Assembly (NCBI GenBank): GCA_963920635.1
Contig: OY987298.1
Location: forward strand, 130,581,735-130,645,734
DNA: 64,000 nt
Direction of reading: 5' to 3'
DNA from: Pseudeuparius sepicola
Lineage: Eukaryota > Arthropoda > Insecta > Coleoptera > Anthribidae
Below, in pieces: positions 43,101 through 52,734 of the stretch (positions within the stretch are counted from its first letter, which is position 1; the number at the start of each line of letters is the position of its first letter). The notes below the pieces were generated by a model. The model made no database searches, was not told where the DNA came from, and saw only the letters and a list, made by a program, of their open reading frames with translations. A program made the translations under genes and the position numbers.

Positions 43101-43855
43101 CACGATCGCAAGTTTCCTGGAAGAATTTAATCTTGGTAGCGGTGGCCTGCTCAGTGGGTCTGTGCCTTCGTATCGCAATACTGCCTGTCTCATATGTGCG
43201 TTTAAGCCTTCAAAATGTTCTTCGTTAACCGATTCCAGACTCTCGGTTGTTGGTTCTACCGTTTCGGCTTCTAGTTGTTGTCCAGGCGCTTGAAGTTCCC
43301 CATTGTTGTTGTTGTCATCTATGGCTATGTGTTCGCCGTGGATCTCTAGCTCAACTTCCCGTTTGATAGCGTTAAGTCGCGTTTCTGGAATTCGGTTATT
43401 TCTTAGAATAGTTCGATACTGATCTGACACTCTTTGTTCAGACACTTGCATGTGTGGAAACTCCCTGCAGAACTCGGCATGCAGTTGTTGTCGGTAGCCG
43501 ATCATCTCTTGTCCTAAGTTTGTCACCCTGTAAAAAATACGCATAATCGATTCATTCATGGACACAGTCCATTTCATGCGTCGTCGTTGTAATCCCGCCT
43601 CTGTGAACGCTGGCTGAAGTTCCCGCGCAGCACCTTCGGTGGGTGGAACCCTAGTTCTCGTTTGGCTCCCATCTTGTAGATGTTCGTGTTGTTGTTGGGC
43701 TGTAGCTGTTTGTGCAACAGGGGCCCGCCTCATCAGCGCCCTGTCACCGACGTCCCGCTCGCTGTCATGTCCAGCGCCGGCTCCAGACATGCCCTGGCGA
43801 TCCCCAGGCAGCGGCCCTATGACAAAACTCCTAAACTCCTAAACTCCTAAACTGA
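40061..43855 (-). mobile_element. Dong/R4-like LINE, full-length copy B
   Basis: 3.8 kb with intact ORF, 3' UTR of about 118 bp and a short 5' leader (43791-43855) that contains three copies of an 8-bp unit (CTAAACTC on the + strand). Both sides are (TAA)n. This is the most complete copy in the window and a candidate for recent activity. Confidence 0.93.
40179..43790 (-). CDS. R4/Dong-like reverse transcriptase with restriction-like endonuclease
   Basis: A 1,203-residue single ORF. Residues 71-135 (MKWTVSMNESIMRIFYR...VSEQRVSDQYRTI) look like a Myb/trihelix-type DNA-binding domain. The reverse transcriptase follows: YRPITCLPTLYKI, AYVDYKKAFDS (Asp 593), GIFQGDSLSPLWF (Gly 653) and LLYMDDLKLIA (YMDD, Asp 702-703). 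The C-terminus has a CCHC finger, CRYGCPTSETIQHITGGC (Cys 1002, Cys 1006, His 1014, Cys 1019), and the restriction-like nuclease RPD (Asp 1090) with Asp 1105, then KIAKYRDLEERI. This order and one ORF are those of R2/R4-type elements; the (TAA)n flanks point to the Dong group, whose Bombyx member inserts in TAA repeats. The protein would nick (TAA)n and prime cDNA there. All catalytic residues are present. Confidence 0.92.
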   Translation of the reverse strand: MSGAGAGHDSERDVGDRALMRRAPVAQTATAQQQHEHLQDGSQTRTRVPPTEGAARELQPAFTEAGLQRRRMKWTVSMNESIMRIFYRVTNLGQEMIGYRQQLHAEFCREFPHMQVSEQRVSDQYRTILRNNRIPETRLNAIKREVELEIHGEHIAIDDNNNNGELQAPGQQLEAETVEPTTESLESVNEEHFEGLNAHMRQAVLRYEGTDPLSRPPLPRLNSSRKLAIVLDLMNTRILPNYVSVTPTLERMHMLIYCAATAVTTVMGAKIRTAQELNRARPEPRMAQWEMRLNRKIESLRKDIGQVTEYIRGVRTRRIQRAVQAIMSRTQMHSRHDPANITAQQCLDTLKQKLSVFAGRLRRYKASNNRKRDNKLFERSEKGFYRAFNSSADATNASYPSREQVDGFWRNQLATPGPYNVSASWISEEREMGRNYSQMQHEQFTTAEVSDVIKNSHNWKAPGPDHLQNYWIKKLWCTHEQITTLINEVLLDPLKMPLFLTQGATYLLPKDQRNTDNPAKYRPITCLPTLYKIITSCLTQRIYAHCERNNIIAMQQKGCAKGAMGCKEQLIIDSVICNQAHSKQRNLHMAYVDYKKAFDSVPHDWLTGILKLYKIDHHTVSFLEHVMTTWRTKIQLRTADSNIETDTINIRRGIFQGDSLSPLWFCMAMNPLSHRLNSTKYGFAIKSNNAEAIKLNHLLYMDDLKLIAATKNQLTQMLKIVEEFSRDIGMLFGLDKCRTLNIIRGKLEQSAHEMQDGQEIEAMSKGDTYKYLGMKQAQRIDHRTMKTDLTNEFIKRVRQVVRTDLNSRNLFKALNTYACSVLSYSFGIVNWTNMDINNLQRKVRTLLTKAHKHHPRSAVERTTLPRQLGGRGLAHLSKQLDQQILNLRNYFYRQANSSTLHRAICGADVSTPLRLTEHERQNHHRTDNDKLQRWLGKPLHGRHPNEVNQEHVDKLASNYWLTSGRMFPETEGFLLAIQDQVIPTRNYLKFIVGDASVVDDRCRYGCPTSETIQHITGGCQMFASTEYKERHDSVAKILHRELAEKLLLVQTERVPYYNYTPEPVLENSNYKMYWDRTVLTDQRVAHNRPDLIIVDKISRKTTLIDVAIPNNNNLRVKQVEKIAKYRDLEERIRRQWEMENVQTIPIIMSTTGVIPKSLLRNIKELNLTDSLYRSMQKAVLLATARTVRKFMGNAGSSKNINVT

Positions 43856-43869
43856 ATTATTATTATTAT
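43856..43869. repeat. (TTA)n spacer between copies B and A
   Basis: ATTATTATTATTAT, directly after the 5' end of copy B and before the 3' end of copy A. Confidence 0.9.
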
Positions 43870-46800
43870 CTCGACTTAGCCAAAAGGCATTCGCACTCCC
43901 TCTACGGGGAACATTCACTCAGATCCCGGGCATCCCGGATACCAAAAGGATCTGGCTCGGACGAGACCCTTGCCATGTTATCGGGCCCTAGGTGACATTG
44001 ATGTTCTTGGACGATCCTGCATTCCCCATGAATTTCCTGACGGTTCGGGCTGTCGCAAGTAGTACCGCTTTCTGCATGGACCTGTAAAGACTATCAGTTA
44101 GATTCAGCTCCTTGATGTTTCTCAGCAAACTTTTTGGTATAACACCAGTTGTTGACATGATGATTGGAATCGTCTGGACGTTCTCCATTTCCCATTGCCT
44201 TCTAATTCGTTCTTCTAAGTCTCTGTACTTCGCGATCTTCTCGACTTGCTTCACACGCAGGTTGTTGTTGTTCGGGATGGCCACATCAATCAGAGTTGTC
44301 TTCCTAGAAATTTTATCAACTATTATAAGGTCCGGTCTGTTATGGGCAACTCGTTGATCAGTCAGAACTGTACGATCCCAGTACATCTTGTAGTTGCTGT
44401 TCTCAAGAACAGGCTCAGGTGTGTAGTTGTAATATGGGACCCTTTCTGTCTGCACAAGCAGCAGCTTTTCCGCCAGTTCCCGGTGCAAGATCTTGGCAAC
44501 CGAATCGTGTCGTTCCTTATATTCCGTTGATGCGAACATCTGACATCCTCCTGTTATGTGCTGGATTGTTTCTGAAGTTGGGCACCCGTATCTGCATCTG
44601 TCATCCACTACCGATGCATCTCCTACAATGAATTTTAGGTAGTTGCGAGTTGGTATAACCTGATCTTGTATGGCCAGTAGGAAGCCTTCCGTCTCGGGGA
44701 ACATTCGTCCCGAGGTCAGCCAATAGTTCGACGCTAACTTGTCGACATGTTCCTGGTTAACCTCATTAGGATGTCTCCCGTGCAGCGGCTTCCCCAACCA
44801 CCTCTGTAGTTTATCGTTGTCGGTTCGGTGGTGATTTTGACGCTCGTGTTCCGTCAGACGTAGCGGTGTTGAGACGTCTGCTCCGCATATAGCCCTATGT
44901 AGTGTGGAGCTGTTGGCCTGCCTGTAGAAATAATTACGCAGATTTAATATTTGTTGGTCCAATTGCTTGCTGAGATCTGCCAATCCTCTTCCTCCTAGTT
45001 GACGTGGCAGAGTTGTTCTTTCTACGGCGCTACGGGGATGATGTTTATGAGCTTTTGTCAGTAGTGTCCTAACTTTTCGTTGCAGGTTGTTGATGTCCGT
45101 GTTGGTCCAATTCACTATTCCGAACGAATAGCTGAGTACAGAGCACGCATACGTGTTCAGGGCCTTAAACAAATTCCTGCTGTTAAGATCAGTTCGCACT
45201 ACTTGTCTTACTCTCTTGATGAATTCATTCGTTAAATCAGTCTTCATTGTTCGATGGTCTATCCTTTGAGCTTGTTTCATCCCGAGATACTTGTATGTAT
45301 CTCCCTTGCTCATTGCTTCGATCTCCTGGCCGTCCTGCATCTCGTGTGCGCTTTGTTCGAGCTTTCCCCGGATGATATTAAGGGTGCGGCACTTGTCCAG
45401 TCCAAACAGCATTCCGATGTCCCTGGAGAACTCCTCTACAATTTTAAGCATTTGCGTTAGTTGGTTTTTGGTTGCGGCGATCAGTTTTAAATCATCCATA
45501 TATAATAGGTGATTCAACTTGATCGCTTCTGCGTTGTTGCTTTTGATAGCGAAGCCATATTTTGTAGAGTTCAACCGTTGTGATAGAGGGTTCATCGCCA
45601 TGCAGAACCACAGTGGACTGAGTGAATCTCCTTGGAAAATCCTTCTTCGGATGTTGATTGTGTCGGTCTCGATGTTACTGTCTGCGGTTCTGAGTTGTAT
45701 CTTAGTGCGCCAGGTTGTCATAACGTGTTCTAAAAAGGAAACTGTATGATGATCTATTTTATACAGCTTTAAGATACCTGTGAGCCAGTCGTGAGGTACG
45801 GAATCAAATGCTTTTTTGTAGTCCACATAAGCCATGTGGAGGTTTCGTTGCTTGGAATGAGCCTGGTTGCAGATGACAGAGTCTATGATGAGTTGCTCTT
45901 TGCATCCCATTGCGCCCTTCGAGCAGCCCTTCTGCTGCATTGCAATGATGTTGTTCCGCTCGCAGTGAGCATATATTCGCTGCGTAAGGCAAGATGTGAT
46001 TATCTTGTAAAGCGTAGGCAAGCAGGTTATTGGGCGGTACTTGGCAGGGTTATCCGTATTCCGCTGGTCTTTTGGTAACAGGTAAGTTGCACCCTGTGTA
46101 AGAAACAATGGCATTTTCAGAGGATCGAGCAAGACTTCATTAATTAAGGTAGTTATTTGTTCATGCGTGCACCACAACTTCTTAATCCAATAATTTTGGA
46201 GATGATCTGGACCTGGTGCCTTCCAGTTGTGGGAATTCTTGATGACATCGGAGACCTCAGCGGTTGTGAATTGCTCGTGTTGCATCTGGCTATAGTTCCG
46301 GCCCATCTCGCGTTCTTCGCTGATCCAGCTTGCACTGACATTGTATGGACCTGGTGTGGCAAGTTGATTTCTCCAGAAACCGTCGACCTGTTCTCTGCTA
46401 GGGTAACTCGCATTTGTGGCATCGGCGCTAGAATTAAAAGCACGGTAGAAACCCTTTTCTGATCGTTCAAAGAGTTTATTGTCTCGTTTCCTGTTGTTAC
46501 TAGCCTTGTATCTCCTCAGACGCCCTGCGAAAACAGAAAGTTTTTGTTTTAATGTGTCAAGACATTGTTGAGCAGTGATGTTCGCGGGGTCATGCCGAGA
46601 ATGCATTTGGGTGCGGCTCATTACTGCCTGCACCGCCCTCTGGATCCTTCTAGTTCTAACTCCTCTGATATATTCCGTCACTTGTCCTATGTCTTTACGG
46701 AGACTCTCGATCTTCCGATTTAGTCGCATTTCCCATTGAGCCATTCGTGGTTCTGGTCTTGCACGATTCAACTCTTGGGCCGTTCGGATCTTGGCACCCA

Positions 46801-47506
46801 TTACAGTGATGACTGCCGTTGCGGCACAGTAGATTAACATGTGCATACGTTCTAATGTTGGTGTCACTGAAACATAGCTTGGTAAAATTCTTGTGTTCAT
46901 AAGATCGAGCACGATCGCAAGTTTCCTGGAAGAATTTAATCTTGGTAGCGGTGGCCTGCTAAGTGGGTCTGTGCCTTCGTATCGCAATACTGCCTGTCTC
47001 ATATGTGTGTCCAAGCCTTCAAAATGTTCTTCGTTAACCCGTTCCAGACTCTCGGTTGTTGGTTCTACCGTTTCGGCTTCTAGTTGTTGTCCAGGCTCTT
47101 GAAGTTCCCCATTGTTGTTGTTGTCATCTATGTCTATGTGTTCGCCGTGGATCTCTAGCTCAACTTCCCGTTTGATAGTGTTAAGTCGCGTTTCTGGAAT
47201 TCGGTTATTTCTTAGAATAGTTCGATACTGATCTGACACTCTTTGTTCAGACACTTGCATGTGTGGAAACTCCCTGCAGAACTCGGCATGCAGTTGTTGT
47301 CGGTAGCCGATAATCTCTTGTCCTAAGTTTGTCACCCTGTAGAAAATACGCATAATCGATTCATTCATGGACACAGTCCATTTCATGCGTCGTCGTTGTA
47401 ATCCCGCCTCTGTGAACGCTGGCTGAAGTTCCCGCGCAGCACCTTCGGTGGGTGGAACCCTAGTTCTCGTTTGGCTCCCATGTTGTAGATGTTCGTGTTG
47501 TTGTTG

Positions 47507-47507
<1 letters not shown>
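43870..47507 (-). mobile_element. Dong/R4-like LINE, slightly 5'-truncated copy A
   Basis: Nearly identical to copy B but cut at the position of residue 32 of B, where (TTA)n of 47508-47545 takes over. Few substitutions separate A and B, so both are young. Confidence 0.93.
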
Positions 47508-47547
<40 letters not shown>

Positions 47548-47578
47548 CAGCGTGTTGAAATTTTTCCAAAAATAACAT
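43988..47578 (-). CDS. R4/Dong-like polyprotein, chimeric N-terminus
   Basis: 1,196 codons. The first 12 codons (MLFLEKFQHAVY) come from the adjoining MITE, the next 11 are Asn codons of the microsatellite, and the element's own protein begins at KQQQHEHLQ. The Myb-like segment, reverse transcriptase, CCHC finger and nuclease motifs are as in copy B. One change deserves notice: at 45641-45643 the conserved Gly before IFQGD is Arg (RRRIFQGD), in a motif that contacts template and primer, so this copy may be defective. The AT-rich start was taken from the first ATG; a natural start in the truncated copy does not exist. Confidence 0.85.
47508..47545. repeat. (TTA)12-13 microsatellite at the 5' end of copy A
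   Basis: Longest triplet run in the window. It separates copy A from the MITE at 47548 and is translated as poly-Asn on the - strand. Confidence 0.95.
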
Positions 47579-48057
47579 ATTTTTTTAATTTCTTTCGAGC
47601 CCATTTAGGAATTCCAACCAAATTTGGTACACGTTATGCATTGGAGGGTCACCATTTTGTGCAATAATTTGACCCCGTTCAGATGACCAGGGGCGTAGAT
47701 ACAAATAGTTACTGTAAACAATTTGTAAAATAAATTAGCACGGTTCTCTGAAAACCCAAAACTTTTGACTTTTTTGGATAGCCCATTCAATTTGGAACAA
47801 AAAGCGCCTCTTGGTATTTTTTTATATCTGGTACAGTTTCTTCGTAATTTCGGATTTTTTAAACTAATGCCAAGGCGATTATGCTGGAATTTAAAATAAA
47901 ATTATTTGTATCTACGCCGCTGGTCATCTGAACAGGGCCAAATTATTGAAAAAAATGACAACCCATAATATGTACCAAATTTGGTTGGAATTCCTAAACG
48001 GGCTCGAAAGAAATTAAAAAATATATATGTTATTTTTCGAAAAGTTTCAACACGCTG
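47548..48057. mobile_element. Fold-back MITE, 510 bp, TA duplication
   Basis: Starts CAGCGTGTTGAAA and ends TTTCAACACGCTG; TA at 47546-47547 and 48058-48059. The arms pair for most of the length: TTTCTTTCGAGCCC with GGGCTCGAAAGAAA, AGGAATTCCAACCAAATTTGG with its complement, and GATGACCAGGGGCGTAGATAC with GTATCTACGCCGCTGGTCATC. About 130 bp in the middle are unpaired. No protein. Confidence 0.9.
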
Positions 48058-48159
48058 TATATGGAGAACCAAGCGTTTTTGAGCTAATGTTTATTAAGCA
48101 TATGTGCTTATTTTGGAGAATTCTACCTTGTTTTTTCGGCTCTGCCTTTAGATGTGACT

Positions 48160-48330
48160 CACCCTGTATAAGCTCTGGGAATTGGGCCTGGAAGTAAGTA
48201 AATATTAGAAAGAAAGTTTTATAGCAGAAGAGTATTTCTGGTGAGTTGCAGTGCCACAAGTTAATTTGTAAATTCTACAAAAAGGTGGTAACGGAGGCAA
48301 CGAATTTGGGGTGTTATTGTTGAAATCCGT
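48160..48330 (+). repeat. Second copy of the possible LTR/leader fragment
   Basis: ATAAGCTCTGGGAATTGGGC at 48168 and AAAAAGGTGGTAACGGAGGC at 48281 match 31707 and 31805, at 113 bp spacing against about 104. Confidence 0.4.
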
Positions 48331-49896
48331 TACAATACCATAAATGGTGTCAGTGTAGATGCGGCGCAATATGAAAATCTATAAATTCATACGCGACTAT
48401 TTTCCGCATAGGAATGGACAAAAGTATGAAGCAAAACGTAGCTACTATCTAACTTACTTAGTTTTTGATTTTTTTTTATAAATTCGCTTTTATTTCAAAT
48501 ATGTAGCAAATGTTGATGTATCTATAAAATATATTAGGTATTAAGTGAAAGCGCGATCTATTGGGGGGAAGAAGCTAACATGTAGGTACCTACAATCAAT
48601 CAATAGGTATATGAGACCGTTTTCGACAACTTACGACAAAAAATTAGTAAATATTTCTGCGTCCCCTGTTAATATGGAGATTGTCTGATTGTTTAGTACT
48701 ACATATTATTTCAATACTCGTAACTAGAACAAACCCTGCTGTCGTCCATATTAGCAACCACCGCCCTTAGACTACTCGAAAATTAAGTCGAAATTATTGA
48801 ATTATGAAAAATGCAGATGCCGGGTTAGAAATCAAAGGGAAGAGACTAGGAAATTTTTTTTCCAAAATAGGTTTTTTGGTTTGGGTGTTTGTTATTTGAA
48901 AGGGTTTTTATTTATTTCCACCTAAAGGAAATATGTACAACCATGGGTGTTTCTTACGTGTTTACACCATGCATTATAAAATAAATTGAATTTCCCTCCA
49001 TAAACCCATGAGCTGAGCATCTCGATTCTACCAACAAAACATAGAAATCTTAAACTAACCTAATTCTTACGTCCCCATGTGGACTTATATACTAACGTTA
49101 ATAATATACATTGGCCTAGTCTGTGAATAAGTTTAGTGCACGTCTTATAGACCCTGGAGGTAAACAAACCATTTTTTGTTTGATTTAAGTGGCTATTTGT
49201 TTAATTCACTCAATTTCTTGAGTTCGAACTCTTATTTTACTTTGTATAATTAGTAGTGAAATGCATTGCCACTTATCCAACAAAACCAACAATAATCTGT
49301 TGTAAAATAAAAATAAAATAATAAAGTAATTGAAAATAATAAGTTAAAAAAACTAAAAGAAAATAGTTTTGTATATAACTTCTATAGGTATTCTATAATC
49401 TTTTGTTTTAGAAATACCAAGAAAAAATCGGGTATATGGCAACTACGCAAATCTAGTATTGTCTAAAAAGATCACTTTTTACATTAGCAATTATTTTTAC
49501 GTGGAATACAGGGTGTGTCCGTTTTCTGTAGCAGGACATTTACATTCCATAGAAAATAACTTTCTAAAACGGGGAGTTTATATTTTGGGGCTTCAATTAC
49601 CAGTATTTTTATTCTTTGCTGTAGGTAGGTACTTTTCCAATTAGAGCGGTGTGAGAGTCTCTTTTGGATTTTTTTTTATGAATAAACCATTAATCGAAAA
49701 GGTGAAATTAGACATGAAACAGTAACAGAAAATATCAAAAAAATGCAAGCCACATTTTTGTTTCAAAATTAAATTTTAAATATAATATTTTATTGAGCTA
49801 TAATTGTATCTTTTTTGTTTGAATTAATAATATATTTCCCCTATCTCAGCCACTAGTTGCATGTAAACATCAAAATTAACGCATAATGCTGCTATA
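48331..49896. other. No gene recognised
   Basis: AT-rich DNA; an ATACAGGGTGTGTCC phrase at 49507 is a transposon-end-like word. No coding segment supported. Confidence 0.4.
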
Positions 49897-51372
49897 CACT
49901 GTGTCCCGGATAAGAATGAACAGCATGGGGATATTGCAAACGGTGAGAGATAGAGCAACGGTTAAATGGGGAAAAAGTTGCGCAATTTCGAGGTCAATAA
50001 AATATCACAAACAGATTTCTAATATTTTTTTTCGATTTTGAGTTATTTTGAAAAAAGTAAAATTTTGCGTTTTCGATTTTATTTTTTTCTGAAATTGTTA
50101 TCACAGATAGAAAAAAAAGAAAAACACTTTCTTATGGCGCTTTCTAACGGGCTTTAAGATGGCTTTTTTAGATTTGTTCTACAACGTTTCGTTTTTGAGA
50201 AACAATCTTCAACTTTATTTTTTTAAATACGGACCTGGACTTTTTTTTGCAGATTTTGAAAGCTCTTTTCATTGCAAATACCATGATGTATGACACGAAT
50301 TATTTTTAAAATGTTTTGAGACAATTATACTGATTATTCCTTTTTTTCCATTCATTTTTTTCTATTGCGGCCCTGTATTTAATAATAAGAAGTCTAAATA
50401 TTAATCAACAATTTATTTACAGTTTATTTTTACTTCGAAAACTTAATATTTTTAAATACGGCCCTGTCTGGTAAGTGTTTTCCTCTGTTGTTGTACAGCA
50501 AACAGTGTCGCATTGTGTTTTGGAGTAAATTCTTAGCTTTTTCTAATTGCCAGAAGAAAGCTTTAAGCCAACGAAATCAATAACTTTTGATATTTATCGG
50601 CCTCTACACTATTTCTGTGACGCAAGATATAACATGCTGACATGTTAAATGTGTCCCCATTTGAAAAAGCACCCTCCATTTCTAATGATACAAATTGTTA
50701 ACTAAATGATACAGTGGGAGTTATGACAAATGACAAGGGGTTGGTTTCGTTGTTTCAAAGCCTTCTAGGTGGGGGTTTTTATTTATTTTTTATTATCGCA
50801 TGTGACTGTTATTGGTCTTTGCCGTCCTTTTTTTAGTTCTCCAATAATCGAAAGATAAGTTGTAAGTTAAATTGTTGACAATACTGATTAATGTTTAGAC
50901 TTCTTATTATTAAATACAGGGCCGCATTAGAGAAAAATGAATGGAAAAAAGGGAATTTTCAGAATAATTGTCTCAAAACAATTTAAAAATATTTCGTGTC
51001 ATACATCATGGTATTTGCAATGAAAAGTGCTTTCAAAATCTGAAAAAAAAATCCAGGTCCGTATTTAAAAAAATTAAGTTGAAGATGGTTTCTCAAAAAC
51101 GAAACGTTGTAGAACAAATCTAAAAACGCCATCTTAAAGCCCGTTAAAAAGTGCCATAAGAAAGTGTTTTTTTTTTCTATCTGTGATAACAACTTCAGAA
51201 AAAAATAAAATCGAAAACGCAAAATTTTACTTTCTTCAAAATAACTCAAAAACGAAAAAAGATATTAGAAATCTGTTTGTGCCATTTTATTGACCTCGAA
51301 ATTGCGCAACTTTTTCCCCATTTAACCGTTTGCAATATCTCCATGCTGTTCATTCTTATCCGGGACACAGTG
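49897..51372. mobile_element. Fold-back element, 1,476 bp, TA duplication
   Basis: Begins CACTGTGTCCCGGATAAGAA and ends with its complement at 51372, with TA on both sides (49895-49896, 51373-51374). The arms 49897-50400 and about 50890-51372 pair nearly throughout (TTGCGCAATTTCGAGGTCAA, AAACGTTGTAGAACAAATC, ACCATGATGTATGACACG, GGCCCTGTATTTAATAATAA). About 490 bp in the centre (50401-50889) are not palindromic and have no recognisable gene. Small frames on the - strand (50983-51437) are arm sequence. Confidence 0.9.
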
Positions 51373-51829
51373 TATATACCTGTCCATAAACTCATTTTGA
51401 TATCTCTATTCGATTGGAAGATATAAAATATATTCAATTTAAATAAAGTTTAAATGCCCTGTACCTTGAACATAAAGCATTTGTGGACCTATATTGATAT
51501 GAAATTTTAGTTTTAAAATATAATTTTGCCAGTATGCCTCTAGAAGTATTTGGTATCAAATTAAAGCACTTGATATAACCATTGAATAAGGAATTTACCT
51601 TAATCAATAATATAACAAATCCAAATCTGCAGGAAATAATCGAAAAAATACAAAACAGTGAGACAGCAAAGCAGCAAAGTTTCGAGGTGATATTTATAAA
51701 ATAAAATGCTTGGAAGGGAAACTGCATTCCTACGATGACCGATAAATAACTACGCTGACATTGGTAGCCTCGGTGTGTGGTCGTTTATCCCCCAAAATAG
51801 CTGTTTAGCGTATCTATCGTACCTATATC
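51373..51829. other. No gene recognised
   Basis: A 97-codon frame on the - strand (51434-51727) has a hydrophobic N-terminal half but no motif; judged to be chance. Confidence 0.35.
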
Positions 51830-52110
51830 TCCTATGAGACGGCTCGTACCGACAATTTGGAATTAAAGTAGCCTCGTTGGCCGCTTGCCGTTCCGAGGAG
51901 AGCTCGCGGGATTCAATTTGCCGGCAGATTTGAATAATTGATTTCCGGAGAGCGCGCTGCCCCGCTGATGACGCCCGCCGCGGGCCAATTCCGGATGAAA
52001 GTTTCAGTCCGTTCCGCCGAGATGGTTCCATTTTTGGCTTGCTGAATAAGCAACTAGGTGGGGTCGTTGAGGAACGCATATGTGGATGTGGGGTTCTTTC
52101 TCCGGGGCGG
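51830..52110. other. GC-rich island of unknown role
   Basis: Sharp rise in GC (GCCCGCCGCGGGCC at 51973, GGCCGCTTGCCGTTCCGAGG at 51879), with a TTTGAATAATTGATTTCC homeodomain-like AT core at 51928. A 109-codon - strand frame (51750-52079) crosses it but has no family motif. A cis-regulatory module or first exon is conceivable. Confidence 0.3.
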
Positions 52111-52734
52111 TCCGTGCGGATTTACCAACAATCGATAAATAGTATATTACATACAGAGGACAAAAATCTTTCATTATATCGAAGGGATATACGTTGGATC
52201 GTTAATACGGCGCGCGAAGTGCAAGATTATGCAAGTTTGTTGGTTAGCCGTTTAAACCGAATCTATTATAGCGTAGTATAGAGTAATGTAAAGAAAGTAA
52301 TGACATGCAACAAAAACATCCTTCTTTATTTATTATACATGTGTAAAAATCCATCTTTCTTTATCATAATGTGCATCATCTTTTAATTGTGTTTGAGCAC
52401 AGTCTGTAGAAAGTATACACAGGGTGTCACCAAACAAGTGCCAAAATTTTAACCACGTATAATATCTAACTCGTTAGAAGCAACAACTATTTTCCAATAT
52501 ATTTTTTTCAAAACTTCTTAGTTTCATGACAAATATTTTTAAAATTTTAATGTCAGTCTACTACACTACAAGTGATATATGGCCAAAATAATTTGCAAGA
52601 CAATTATTTTGGGGCTTATTCCAGGGACACCCTTTATTTATGAAAACTGTATGACCCCTGCTATGTCCTATTATATTTGGTGAAGCGGTTTAAAGTGTTT
52701 TATATTGTTTGAGCTGACTTTGGCAATACTATAC
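52111..52734. other. No gene recognised; one transposon-end word
   Basis: TACACAGGGTGTCACC at 52418 resembles the CAGGGTG ends of other elements, but no matching second end was found before 52734. Confidence 0.4.

Noticed and set aside
39322..47102. Many + strand open frames of 60-101 codons across the Dong-like copies
   Set aside because: They are antisense shadows of the intact - strand ORF, repeated identically in copies A, B and C, and have no motif of their own.
40061..47507. Element as R2/R1 inserted in ribosomal DNA
   Set aside because: No 28S rRNA sequence flanks any copy; all flanks are (TAA)n, another LINE or a MITE.
51434..51727. 97-codon - strand frame as a membrane protein
   Set aside because: Hydrophobic content follows from TTT-rich DNA; no charged flanks, no homologue recognised.
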